Below, in pieces: positions 18,984-28,170 of a stretch of DNA of 37,911 nt; within the stretch, counting starts at the first letter, position 1, and every line of letters begins with the position of its first letter. The notes below the pieces were generated by a model. That model saw nothing but the letters and a program-made list of their open reading frames with translations, did no database searches and was not told where the DNA came from. Where the stretch lies: contig CANPNZ010000018.1 in assembly GCA_947575605.1 (NCBI GenBank), forward strand, positions 1-37,911, in the 5' to 3' direction. The translations under genes and the position numbers were made by a program. Origin of the DNA: an uncultured Clostridium sp. GTDB lineage: Bacteria > Bacillota > Clostridia > TANB77 > CAG-508.

Positions 18984-19253
18984 TTAGTAATATAAGCTAA
19001 GAGCCATAATTACACCTAAAATAGAATTAATTAGTGTTATGCCAAGTGTAATAGAGGATAAGATGATACCAGCAAGAGAGAAGCCATTTTTCTCATTTTT
19101 TCTTGCTATACATCCTAATACAAGTCCTGTAATTGTGACTGGATAACCAAATAAAGGTATAATCCAAGCAATAATTCCAACAAGACCTAATACAAAGGAA
19201 GCAATGGATTTGCCACCAACTTTTTTTATTTCTTGTGTTTGATTTTCTTCCAT
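18984..19253 (-). CDS. DUF4190-like small membrane protein (89 aa)
   Basis: A small two- to three-segment membrane protein. KSIASFVLGLVGIIAWIIP starts the domain, IARKNEKNGFSLAGIILSSI is the usual central motif, and a C-terminal hydrophobic stretch ends it. Role unknown. The ATG follows AAAAGGGGTGG. It has its own TTGACA/TATACT promoter and is divergent from prmC. Confidence 0.8.
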   Translation of the reverse strand: MEENQTQEIKKVGGKSIASFVLGLVGIIAWIIPLFGYPVTITGLVLGCIARKNEKNGFSLAGIILSSITLGITLINSILGVIMALSLYY

Positions 19254-19289
19254 GTTATTTCCACCCCTTTTATAATTTATGATAAATTT

Positions 19290-19318
19290 AGTATACTAGA
19301 ACACTTAGAAATTGTCAA
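19290..19318 (-). promoter_or_regulatory. Promoter of the DUF4190 gene
   Basis: On the minus strand, TTGACA (19318-19313), 17 bases, TATACT (19295-19290). Near-consensus. Confidence 0.8.
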
Positions 19319-19332
19319 TTCTTAGTATTTCA

Positions 19333-19361
19333 TTGTAAATTAGGAAGGGCTATGATATAAT
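19333..19361 (+). promoter_or_regulatory. Promoter of the prmC-whiA-hemW run
   Basis: TTGTAA (19333-19338), 17 bases, TATAAT (19356-19361), 41 bases before prmC. Divergent from the DUF4190 promoter. Confidence 0.75.
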
Positions 19362-19402
19362 CACGACAGAAGAAAACTTAAAGTAAGAAAGAAGGTGTGA
19401 AT

Positions 19403-20251
19403 ATGACAATAAGAGAAGCCATCAACAAAGCAACCATAAAACTAAAAACTGAAAAAATAGACAATCCTAAATTAAAAGCAAGACTATTAATGCAATTTAT
19501 CTTAAATCAAACAAGGCAATATATCATGGTATATGACGAAAAAAAACTAGCGAGAGAACAAGAAGAAAAATATTTTAAAAAGGTAGAAAAGATAACAAAA
19601 GGGATTCCCTTACAACATATTACACACCAACAAGAATTCATGAAAATGAATTTCTATGTCAACAAAGACGTATTAATACCAAGACCAGATACCGAAATTC
19701 TAGTAGAAGAAGTCATACAAATTGCTGAAAAAATACAAGCAAAAAAAATACTAGACTTAGGCACAGGAAGTGGAGCCATAGCGATAGCACTAGCTAAATA
19801 CATAAAAGACAGTCAAATTACGGCTACTGATATTAGTGGTAAGGCATTGGAAATTGCTGAACAAAATGCTCAAAAGAATGAGGTAGATAAAAAAATTGTT
19901 TTCCTTTCTTCTGATTTATTTGGAGAGATACCAAAAGAAAAATATGATATCATTGTATCCAATCCACCTTATATCAAAAGAGAAATCATAAGAACATTAG
20001 ACGAGGAAGTACAACAAGAGCCTAATATAGCGTTAGATGGTGGGTGGAATGGTTTAGACTTTTATCGTAAAATTATCCATCAATCCTATGAATTTTTGAA
20101 ATATGGAGGCTATCTATGTTTAGAAATAGGATATGATCAAAAAATAGATGTAATGGAATTAATAGAGCAGGAAGAAAGATATGTAGATACGTATGGAAAA
20201 AAAGACTTATATGGAAATGATAGAGTGATTGTAACAAAGGTAGGAGATTAG
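19403..20251 (+). CDS. prmC: Release factor glutamine methyltransferase PrmC (282 aa)
   Basis: Methylates the glutamine of the GGQ motif in peptide release factors, using SAM. Visible are the N-terminal helical domain (ITKGIPLQHITHQQEFM, IPRPDTEILVEEV), motif I DLGTGSGAIAIALA (from D118), an acidic loop TATDIS, and the catalytic NPPY (from N187). A GTG two codons upstream is possible, but ATG 19403 is preferred. The release factor gene is not adjacent here. It is followed by whiA after 46 bases, so cotranscription is likely. Confidence 0.93.
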   Translation: MTIREAINKATIKLKTEKIDNPKLKARLLMQFILNQTRQYIMVYDEKKLAREQEEKYFKKVEKITKGIPLQHITHQQEFMKMNFYVNKDVLIPRPDTEILVEEVIQIAEKIQAKKILDLGTGSGAIAIALAKYIKDSQITATDISGKALEIAEQNAQKNEVDKKIVFLSSDLFGEIPKEKYDIIVSNPPYIKREIIRTLDEEVQQEPNIALDGGWNGLDFYRKIIHQSYEFLKYGGYLCLEIGYDQKIDVMELIEQEERYVDTYGKKDLYGNDRVIVTKVGD

Positions 20252-20297
20252 TAAAAGATTTTCAAATTAGATAAAAGAATAAGGAGGGAGTAAAATC

Positions 20298-21173
20298 ATG
20301 TCATTTTCTTCTGATATCAAACAAGAATTGAATAAAAATAGTAATTTAGCCAATAAAGAGATAGTAAAAAATGAATTAATAGGATACCTTATATCTGGAA
20401 ATACCAATGTAACCAATCATAAAGAAATCAAATTTTCAACAGAGAGTGATTATAATATTAACCGCTTTTCTAAACTTTTATCTAATTTAGACATGAATCA
20501 TAAAATTGATATATCTGGGAAATCATTTATTATTACAGTAAAAATAAAAGATATCGACTTTATTGAAGTACAAGAAAAAGAAATCTATCTAAAAGAAGAA
20601 AATAATTCAAAAGAAGAAAATTTAAAAGCTATCATTCGAGGAGCTTTTATGGGGTCTGGTTCTGTTAATAATCCAGAAAAAGAATATCACTTAGAAGTAG
20701 ATGTAGGAAACCAGCATAATTTAGAAAGATTAATAAAAATATTACAACAATTAGGAATTCATGTAAAAGTATTTCAATTAGCTATTTACATTAAGGAAGG
20801 AGAGGAAATTTCTAAATTTTTGGCATTAATAGGAGCTAACAAGGCAGTTATGCAATTTGAAGATATTAGGATTCAAAAAGAGATGAGAGGAAAAGTGAAT
20901 CGATTGGTGAATTGCGAAACAGCTAATTTGAATAAGACGATTAATGCTTCTATTAGGCAAATTGCATCCATTAGAAAGTTACAAGAAACGGGAAAGTTTA
21001 AAAAATTAGATGATAACTTGAAAGAAATAGCTATCTTACGATTAGAAAATCCAGATATGCCATTGGTTGAATTAGGAAAATTATTAAAAGAACCAATCGG
21101 TAAATCAGGTGTTAATTATCGATTAAAAAAGATAATCGAAATAGCAGAAGAGGGATTTAGAGACGTGCCTTAA
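20298..21173 (+). CDS. whiA: DNA-binding protein WhiA (291 aa)
   Basis: A conserved Gram-positive protein with a degenerate LAGLIDADG endonuclease-like domain and a C-terminal helix-turn-helix, linked to cell division and gene regulation. The start MSFSSDIKQELNK is characteristic. IRGAFMGSGSVNNPEKEYHLE marks the homing-endonuclease-like core, and RLVNCETANLNKTINASIRQ with LVELGKLL and SGVNYRLKKI marks the HTH region. Slightly shorter than many WhiA proteins. A strong AAGGAGGGA precedes the ATG. Confidence 0.93.
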   Translation: MSFSSDIKQELNKNSNLANKEIVKNELIGYLISGNTNVTNHKEIKFSTESDYNINRFSKLLSNLDMNHKIDISGKSFIITVKIKDIDFIEVQEKEIYLKEENNSKEENLKAIIRGAFMGSGSVNNPEKEYHLEVDVGNQHNLERLIKILQQLGIHVKVFQLAIYIKEGEEISKFLALIGANKAVMQFEDIRIQKEMRGKVNRLVNCETANLNKTINASIRQIASIRKLQETGKFKKLDDNLKEIAILRLENPDMPLVELGKLLKEPIGKSGVNYRLKKIIEIAEEGFRDVP

Positions 21174-21198
21174 AATCCCTGTTAAGAAAGGAAGCAAA

Positions 21199-22332
21199 GT
21201 GAAGAAAGAAGAATTAGGAATTTATATTCATATACCATTTTGTAAAAGTAAATGTTATTATTGTGATTTTGTATCTTATACAAATAGATCTGATAAAATA
21301 GAAGAGTACATACAAGAAGTAATATATGAAATGAATCAATACGATCTTAGTAAATATCATGTTACAACCATTTATATAGGAGGTGGAACTCCTTCTTATA
21401 TAGAACAGAAGTATATTAAGCAATTATTAGAAACACTAAAAGGAAAATTAACAAAAAATGACACAAAGTTTGAAAAATTAGAAATTACCATAGAAATTAA
21501 TCCAGGAACCGTTAATAAGCAAAAATTGGAACAATATAAAAAGGTAGGTGTTAATCGAATTAGTATAGGACTACAAAGTACAAATGATAAACTGTTAAGA
21601 CAAATAGGAAGAATTCATAATTATCAGGAATTTCTGGAAGCCTATCAATTGATTAAGGAAGTAGGATTTGAAAATGTTAATGTAGATTTAATAATAGGAC
21701 TACCCAATCAGACAATTCAAGATATCAAACAAACATTACAAGAAATACAAAGATTAGCTCCAAACCATGTTAGTGTATATTCTTTGATTGTAGAGGAAGG
21801 AACCAAAATGGAACAATTCATCAACAAAGGAGAATGGCAATTACCAGATGAAGAATTAGAAAGGCAAATGTATTGGTATGTGAAAAATACATTAGAATTA
21901 AAAGGATATAAACACTATGAAATATCAAATTTTGCAAAAGAAGGAAAAGAATCTAAGCATAATAGAAATTGCTGGGAGCAAAAAGAGTATATAGGATTAG
22001 GAGCTGCGGCACATTCTTATTTAAATAATACGCGTTTTTCGAATTCAAATTTTACAGAGGCAGAACGATGGAGTTCTTCAAATAAGAAAATAGAAGAAAG
22101 GCAAACTTTAGAAGATAAGAAGAAAGAATATATGTTATTAGGTCTAAGAAAAATAGAGGGAGTGAGTATACAGAAGTTTAAAGAAAAGTATATAGATAAT
22201 CCGATTTTTTTGTTTCGAGAGGAAATTGAAAAATTAGTAAATGATAAGCTATTAGAGGTAGATGGAGATTTTATTCGATTAACTAATAAAGGAATTGATT
22301 TAGCCAATTTAGTATGGGAAGAATTTGTTTAA
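21199..22332 (+). CDS. hemW: Radical SAM heme chaperone HemW (377 aa)
   Basis: A HemN-like radical SAM protein of the HemW type, which binds heme and is thought to hand it to target proteins. The [4Fe-4S] cluster ligands are C15-x3-C19-x2-C22 in HIPFCKSKCYYCDF. GGGTPSY, VNVDLIIGLPNQT, and the C-terminal GLGAAAHSYLN follow as expected. The start is GTG 21199, with AAAGGAAG eight bases before. Length is standard. It follows whiA by 25 bases. Confidence 0.93.
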   Translation: MKKEELGIYIHIPFCKSKCYYCDFVSYTNRSDKIEEYIQEVIYEMNQYDLSKYHVTTIYIGGGTPSYIEQKYIKQLLETLKGKLTKNDTKFEKLEITIEINPGTVNKQKLEQYKKVGVNRISIGLQSTNDKLLRQIGRIHNYQEFLEAYQLIKEVGFENVNVDLIIGLPNQTIQDIKQTLQEIQRLAPNHVSVYSLIVEEGTKMEQFINKGEWQLPDEELERQMYWYVKNTLELKGYKHYEISNFAKEGKESKHNRNCWEQKEYIGLGAAAHSYLNNTRFSNSNFTEAERWSSSNKKIEERQTLEDKKKEYMLLGLRKIEGVSIQKFKEKYIDNPIFLFREEIEKLVNDKLLEVDGDFIRLTNKGIDLANLVWEEFV

Positions 22333-22341
22333 AATAAAAGA

Positions 22342-22408
22342 AAAAATGTTCGTAAAAAGTATTGACAATTTTAAAAATTGAAGATACAATAAAAGCGAAC
22401 ATTTTTTT
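22342..22408 (+). promoter_or_regulatory. recN promoter enclosed by a GTTCG/CGAAC inverted repeat
   Basis: TTGACA (22362-22367), 17 bases, TACAAT (22385-22390). The promoter lies between AAAAATGTTCG (ending 22352) and CGAACATTTTTTT (starting 22396), which are inverted copies. GTTCG and CGAAC are the half-sites of the Firmicute LexA box but here are widely spaced and in outward order. The right arm overlaps the expected transcription start. The arms could instead form a loose terminator of hemW. Confidence 0.65.
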
Positions 22409-22427
22409 AGTAAAGAAGGAGGAAAAA

Positions 22428-24059
22428 ATGATAACAACATTACACATAAAAAATATAGGAATTATAGAAGACATAACCATAGATTTTAATCAAGGATTAA
22501 ACGTATTAACAGGAGAAACAGGAGCTGGTAAAACGTTAATTATAGACTCTTTGCAAATTATATCAGGAGGAAGATTTTGCAAAGAAATGATACGAAAAGG
22601 AGAAAATCAATCCTTTGTAGAATTATGTATGTATGAGCCAGAACATGAAAAGGCAATGGATGGTAATATTATAGTTTCCAGAGAAATCAATGTAAATGGA
22701 AAAAACATGTGTAAAATCAATGGAAGAATGGTAACTGTCAATGAATTAAAAGAATTTATGAATCAATTTATTGAAATACATGGGCAAAATGACAATCAAA
22801 ATTTATTAGAAAATAAAATGCACTTAAATTATTTAGATGGTTTCATAGGCGAAAAAATACGAGATAAAAGGCAGAAATATGAAGAATTATACGAGCAATA
22901 TTGTGAAATCAAACAAGAATTAAAAAATAATTTTGGTGATGAAAAAGAAAGACAAAGAAAATTAGATTTATTGCAGTATCAAATAAAAGAAATAGAAGAA
23001 GCCAATTTGAAAATAGAAGAAGAGGAAGCATTAGAAGAAAAAAGAAAAATTATGTTAAATGCAGAAAAGATAACAGAAAACTTGCAAGAAGCAGATACCT
23101 TAATAGCAGAAAATGGTATTGATAGTATTAGTATGGCAATACGAGCTTTAGAAAAAATTGAGCAGATTGATGATAAATACGAGAAAGCATCCAGTGACTT
23201 AAAAAATATTTATTATGAATTACAAGAATTAGCAAGGGACGTGAATAGTTATAAAACGGATATAGATTTTAATGAAGAGGAAAGAGATTTTATAGAAGAA
23301 AGATTAGATTTAATCTATGCTTTAAAAAGAAAATATGGAAATACAGTAGAAGAAATCTTAAAATATCAAGAGAACATCAAACAAGAAGTAGAACATATAG
23401 AAAATTTAGAAGAATACAATGAAAAACTAAGAAAAAGGCAAAAGGAAATAGAAGAGCAAATGAAAGTATTAGCAGACCAAATGCACCAAGAAAGAGAAAA
23501 GAAAGCAAAAGATTTAAGTGAGAAAATTAATCAAGAATTAAAAGAACTAGAAATGAAAAATGCTAACATACATGTTAAGGTAACATATTTAGAAAAGGAA
23601 TATTTAAAAACAGGGAAGAACCATGTTACTTTTTATATCACAACCAATAGAGGAGAAGAAGAAAAAGAACTATCAAAAATTGCATCAGGAGGAGAAATGT
23701 CAAGAACCATGTTAGCTATTAAAAAAGTATTAGCTGATACAGACGAAATGCCAATTCTGATATTTGATGAAATCGATACAGGAATTAGTGGAAAAGCAGC
23801 TAATGCAGTAGCAAACAAACTAAAAACCATTGCTAATAATCATCAAGTTATGTGTATTTCCCATTTACCTAATATAGCAGCTATGGCAGATTATAATTAT
23901 TTTATTAGCAAAGAAGTTGAGCAAGACAGAACAAAAACACAAATTAGATTATTACAAGAAAAAGAAGTAATTGAAGAAATTGCTAGAATTTCTGCTGGTG
24001 AAATTAATGAGGTAAGTTTGCAGTATGCAAATGAATTAAGGAATAAAAAAGCTTCTTAA
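22428..24059 (+). CDS. recN: DNA repair protein RecN (543 aa)
   Basis: An SMC-like ATPase that acts early in double-strand break repair. The ABC head is split: Walker A GETGAGKT (29-36) at the start, and the signature LSKIASGGEMSRTMLA, Walker B IFDEIDTGISG (D447, E448) and HLPNIAAMADYNY near the end. Two long coiled coils (about 150-340) lie between. The frame is open from a TTG at 22362, but the ATG at 22428 follows AAGGAGGA and gives the normal RecN start. It is driven by its own promoter and ended by the hairpin at 24067. Confidence 0.95.
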   Translation: MITTLHIKNIGIIEDITIDFNQGLNVLTGETGAGKTLIIDSLQIISGGRFCKEMIRKGENQSFVELCMYEPEHEKAMDGNIIVSREINVNGKNMCKINGRMVTVNELKEFMNQFIEIHGQNDNQNLLENKMHLNYLDGFIGEKIRDKRQKYEELYEQYCEIKQELKNNFGDEKERQRKLDLLQYQIKEIEEANLKIEEEEALEEKRKIMLNAEKITENLQEADTLIAENGIDSISMAIRALEKIEQIDDKYEKASSDLKNIYYELQELARDVNSYKTDIDFNEEERDFIEERLDLIYALKRKYGNTVEEILKYQENIKQEVEHIENLEEYNEKLRKRQKEIEEQMKVLADQMHQEREKKAKDLSEKINQELKELEMKNANIHVKVTYLEKEYLKTGKNHVTFYITTNRGEEEKELSKIASGGEMSRTMLAIKKVLADTDEMPILIFDEIDTGISGKAANAVANKLKTIANNHQVMCISHLPNIAAMADYNYFISKEVEQDRTKTQIRLLQEKEVIEEIARISAGEINEVSLQYANELRNKKAS

Positions 24060-24066
24060 CAAGGCA

Positions 24067-24139
24067 GTCAAGGTAGATGTTATTTCAAGTTTTACCTACC
24101 AAAAGTTGAAACTTGAAATAACATCTACCTTGACAGTTT
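24067..24139 (+). terminator. Long perfect hairpin terminator after recN
   Basis: A 26-base perfect stem, 24067-24092 with 24109-24134, loop of 16 bases, then AGTTTTT. The stem is much longer than a usual intrinsic terminator and could also be a site of RNase III cleavage or a small mobile remnant. Confidence 0.85.
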
Positions 24140-24145
24140 TTAATA

Positions 24146-24175
24146 TTGCATAAAATAGAAAAAAATGGATAAAAT
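24146..24175 (+). promoter_or_regulatory. Probable promoter of enolase
   Basis: TTGCAT (24146-24151), 18 bases, TAAAAT (24170-24175), 27 bases before the GTG start. Confidence 0.45.
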
Positions 24176-24202
24176 AGAAATAAGAAGGGAGCGTTGTTAG
24201 AA

Positions 24203-25478
<1,276 letters not shown>

Positions 25479-25537
25479 AAAACAAAGGAGACATGATTGG
25501 AGATCCAAAAAATTTTAATCATGTCATCTTTGTTTTT
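25479..25537. terminator. Terminator after enolase
   Basis: A 20-base arm at 25479-25498 pairs with 25517-25536 (two mismatches), followed by T residues; A-rich on the left side, so it may work both ways. Confidence 0.8.
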
Positions 25538-25553
25538 GTGTATCATGATAGAA

Positions 25554-25614
25554 ACAAAAAAAGGTTACCATTTAAACCTAGAACTCTTGGCAAGTTGGTA
25601 AGATGGCAACCTTT
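25554..25614 (-). terminator. Terminator of the vWA surface protein gene
   Basis: On the minus strand AAAGGTTGCCAT (25614-25603) pairs with ATGGTAACCTTT (25571-25560), followed by a T run. It starts six bases after the stop codon. Confidence 0.75.
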
Positions 25615-25619
25615 AAAAT

Positions 25620-26957
25620 TTATTTCATTTTATGATGAATCATTGTTAATTTTATAACAGAGTAGATAAATAGTATACTAGCTAAAACAGAAAAGCCAAT
25701 TAAAGTAGTTGTTCCTGCTTTAGGCAATACAACAGGTGGTTCGGTTAATTTGATTTTTGGTGAAATATCAGATGTTTTGGTTTGTTTTACATCATCAAAA
25801 TCAGTATAATCAATATCTACTTTTTGATTTGTATTTAATATTTTATCAACAATATTACTATCAAAATTTTCTTTTAATTTTAATTTGTATTGAACAGTAG
25901 CAGTTTGTCCACTTGTTAATTCAGGAATTGTCCAAGTAATAGAATTATTGGTGGTATCTACTGTTGCAGAAATGGTACCAATATTAGCTTTTGAAACATA
26001 AGCAAAGTCAAAGTTTTTAACAATTTCTGAAGGGAAGTAATCCACAACGGTAATGTTTTTTAATGACTTTTCAATTGGTACTAAGTCATTATAAATGTTA
26101 TTAGTAATGGTTTGTTCTATTTCAGAGTCTTTAATGAAATAGAATTTTCCAGCGGTTGGGTTACTTGCTGTTCCAAATACTTCTGTAATAATTTGTCCGA
26201 AGTTTTTAGTCGTACCATTAGGAACAGAAGTTTCGTCTTTAATTCCTGTTAACATTGTGATAACATCAATTCCTTTTTCTTCTAAAGTTTTTAATTGTTG
26301 ATTGGTTTTTGTAATTACTTCGTCAGAATAATAATTAATAGAATCAATTGCAACATTAGGAACACCATCTGTTAAAACGATCATGTATTTGTGATTATCT
26401 TCGTTTGTAAATTGTTGGCTAGCTAATAATAGTCCTGATTGTAAGTTGGTTCTAGGTCCGTTGGTTTCGATAGCAGAAATAGAACTTTTTAAGGCAGATG
26501 CATTATTACTTAATGGTGAAACAAGTGAGGCATCCTTATTCGTTCCTTCATCTGTTACAGAAAGGGTAGAAAATTTAACGATTCCTATTTTTAATTGTGT
26601 ATTGTCTTGTAAAAGATTACTAACTAATGTATTAGCAGAATTAAAGATTAAGTCTTTTCTAGTGGTATTGGCAGAAACTTCATCTGTCATACTTAGCGAA
26701 TCATCTAATACTAACATAATTTCCCCAGTTGGTTTATTTGCTATTTCTTCATTGGTAACTTGTAATTGTAAAGTTACTTCTTTATTGGCTAAATCTTTAC
26801 TAATTAATTTCTTCTCGAATTTTGAATGTTCTCCGATTGGAATGGTACAAATTGGCTCTTCTACTACACTCATAGTAACTGTTTTATAAGAAGCAAAAGA
26901 AACATTTGCTATTAAAATCATAAGTAAAAAAACTCCCACAAAAATTTTATTTTTCAT
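25620..26957 (-). CDS. Cell-surface vWA-domain protein with LPKAG sorting signal (445 aa)
   Basis: A secreted, probably wall-anchored protein. The signal peptide is MKNKIFVGVFLLMILIANVSFA. A von Willebrand A domain (about 75-290) has the MIDAS motif D-D-S-L-S in MLVLDDSLSMT and LTDGVPN downstream. A second beta domain follows (about 300-400; VVDYFPSEI, ITWTIPELTSGQTATVQYKL). The C terminus has LPKAG, a membrane segment and a short lysine-rich tail, a sortase-type signal. The frame is open 12 codons further upstream, but ATG 26957 follows AAGGAGTG and begins the signal peptide. No sortase is nearby. The likely role is adhesion or ligand binding. Confidence 0.85.
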   Translation of the reverse strand: MKNKIFVGVFLLMILIANVSFASYKTVTMSVVEEPICTIPIGEHSKFEKKLISKDLANKEVTLQLQVTNEEIANKPTGEIMLVLDDSLSMTDEVSANTTRKDLIFNSANTLVSNLLQDNTQLKIGIVKFSTLSVTDEGTNKDASLVSPLSNNASALKSSISAIETNGPRTNLQSGLLLASQQFTNEDNHKYMIVLTDGVPNVAIDSINYYSDEVITKTNQQLKTLEEKGIDVITMLTGIKDETSVPNGTTKNFGQIITEVFGTASNPTAGKFYFIKDSEIEQTITNNIYNDLVPIEKSLKNITVVDYFPSEIVKNFDFAYVSKANIGTISATVDTTNNSITWTIPELTSGQTATVQYKLKLKENFDSNIVDKILNTNQKVDIDYTDFDDVKQTKTSDISPKIKLTEPPVVLPKAGTTTLIGFSVLASILFIYSVIKLTMIHHKMK

Positions 26958-26991
26958 ATAAAAACACTCCTTAACTAATAATTTCCATAAC

Positions 26992-27020
26992 ATTATAACA
27001 TGAAATCTCAGCTATGTAAA
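26992..27020 (-). promoter_or_regulatory. Promoter of the vWA surface protein gene
   Basis: On the minus strand TTTACA (27020-27015), 17 bases, TATAAT (26997-26992), 35 bases before the ATG. Confidence 0.75.
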
Positions 27021-27143
27021 CAATATTTGACAAAATCTTGCATGTTTCTTACATTATAGTATGGATTGTTTAGCTTAAAATATTCGATGAAGTTAATTCT
27101 TAAATCGAAAGTAAAAGTGGTAATATAATTTTGCATTGAAATT

Positions 27144-27218
27144 TTTGTTACAATTCACAGTAAAAATAAATTTTGTATATACAAGTAAATCTAGTTGTGA
27201 ATTGTAACAAATTTTTTT
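27144..27218 (+). terminator. Orphan hairpin with T-run
   Basis: TTTGTTACAATTCACA (27144-27159) pairs perfectly with TGTGAATTGTAACAAA (27196-27211), then seven T residues. The loop is 36 bases. No coding gene ends upstream on this strand, so it could close an unannotated small RNA or protect the following promoter. Confidence 0.55.
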
Positions 27219-27247
27219 ATTAAAAATAAAAAATTCATAAAAAACTA

Positions 27248-27276
27248 TTGACAAAAAGTAAAATAGTAGATAAAAT
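27248..27276 (+). promoter_or_regulatory. Promoter of the YgjP-like gene
   Basis: TTGACA (27248-27253), 17 bases, TAAAAT (27271-27276). Confidence 0.75.
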
Positions 27277-27346
27277 AAAAACAACAAAAACGAACAACAA
27301 TTCGAAGAACGAAAATTTGATTATAATAGATTTAGGAGTGATAAAA

Positions 27347-27868
27347 ATGAATTTAGTAAAAAGAAAAATCAATATAAAAACAACGGGAAACAATTTTAAG
27401 GAAAGACATCCAGTTCCAGTATTAGGCATTGATTATAAAGTAAGAATTAGTTATAAAAATATAAAAATTACAGAATTAAATATGGCAAATAAAATCATAG
27501 AAATTTCACTTCCAAATCGTTATAAAAAAATAAATGATAAGGAAATATTAGATTTAGCCATTGCTAAAATGTATGAACAAATTGCTAAAGTAGAAATTGA
27601 AAGAGCAATGGAAAAAACAAGAATTATAGTAGGATTTGCACCAGAAGAATATGAGATAAAGAAAATAAAAAATTTAGGGATTTGTGAAGATAAGAAAATA
27701 ACCATACATCCAGAAATTGTTAAATATAGTAGAAAGGTAATTGATTATGTGATATTACATCAATATTGCCATTTGAAATATAAAAATCATACCAAAGCAT
27801 TTTTTAAAATGTTAGAAAAATATTTGCCAGATTATAAAAAATGTGAAGAAATATTATTAAATTTATAG
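27347..27868 (+). CDS. YgjP-like metallopeptidase-fold protein with altered active site (173 aa)
   Basis: Resembles the C-terminal part of the YgjP/DUF45 family of zinc metallopeptidase-like proteins: YVILHQYCHLKYKNHTKAFF and LEKYLPDYKK match the family's HELCHL...NHSKxF...KYxPDYK. The zinc motif HExxH is HQYCH here (138-142), with glutamine replacing the catalytic glutamate. The usual WGSC block is LGIC. Zinc binding may remain but hydrolysis is doubtful. The frame is open upstream from TTG 27248, but ATG 27347 follows TTAGGAGTG and the upstream part overlaps the promoter. Intact otherwise. Perhaps a diverged paralogue with a binding role. Confidence 0.75.
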   Translation: MNLVKRKINIKTTGNNFKERHPVPVLGIDYKVRISYKNIKITELNMANKIIEISLPNRYKKINDKEILDLAIAKMYEQIAKVEIERAMEKTRIIVGFAPEEYEIKKIKNLGICEDKKITIHPEIVKYSRKVIDYVILHQYCHLKYKNHTKAFFKMLEKYLPDYKKCEEILLNL

Positions 27869-27894
27869 GAAGCTTTTTTCTTTAGAAGTTAGAT

Positions 27895-27949
27895 GAACTT
27901 AGATTTTTATACTATCATTTTTAGTAAGAAGTCTAAGTTCTATTTTTTT
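27895..27949 (+). terminator. Terminator after the YgjP-like gene
   Basis: GAACTTAGA (27895-27903) pairs with TCTAAGTTC (27932-27940), followed by TATTTTTTT. Confidence 0.7.
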
Positions 27950-27969
27950 AAATCTTTTTGTTGAAAACC

Positions 27970-27998
27970 TCGACAAAAAGCAAATAAAGTGATAAGAT
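27970..27998 (+). promoter_or_regulatory. Promoter of tRNA-Gln
   Basis: TCGACA (27970-27975), 17 bases, TAAGAT (27993-27998), 18 bases before the tRNA. Weaker than the other tRNA promoters here. Confidence 0.5.
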
Positions 27999-28015
27999 AA
28001 TACAAACAAACATAT

Positions 28016-28090
28016 TGGGGTATCGCCAAGCGGTAAGGCATCGGACTCTGACTCCGACATTCCTAGGTTCGAATCCTAGTACCCCAGCCA
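28016..28090 (+). tRNA. tRNA-Gln(CTG)
   Basis: A 75-base cloverleaf with encoded CCA. Acceptor TGGGGTA pairs with TACCCCA. The anticodon arm is TCGGA, loop CTCTGAC, TCCGA, giving anticodon CTG, which reads CAG. The T arm has GGTTCGAATCC. The anticodon is not CCG, so this is not a glutamine tRNA that would capture CGG. Confidence 0.95.
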
Positions 28091-28170
28091 AAAAGTTTTA
28101 TACACAGACTATTTTGTGATAGTTAAGTATATAGTAGTGCCAAATATCATCTGACGCAAGGAGGGAACGA

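Noticed and set aside
26446..26889. Plus-strand 147-codon open frame inside the vWA gene
   Set aside because: It is the shadow of a long minus-strand gene with signal peptide, vWA motifs and sorting signal.
28016..28090. tRNA-Gln as a decoder of CGG
   Set aside because: The anticodon is CTG, not CCG, so it reads CAG only.
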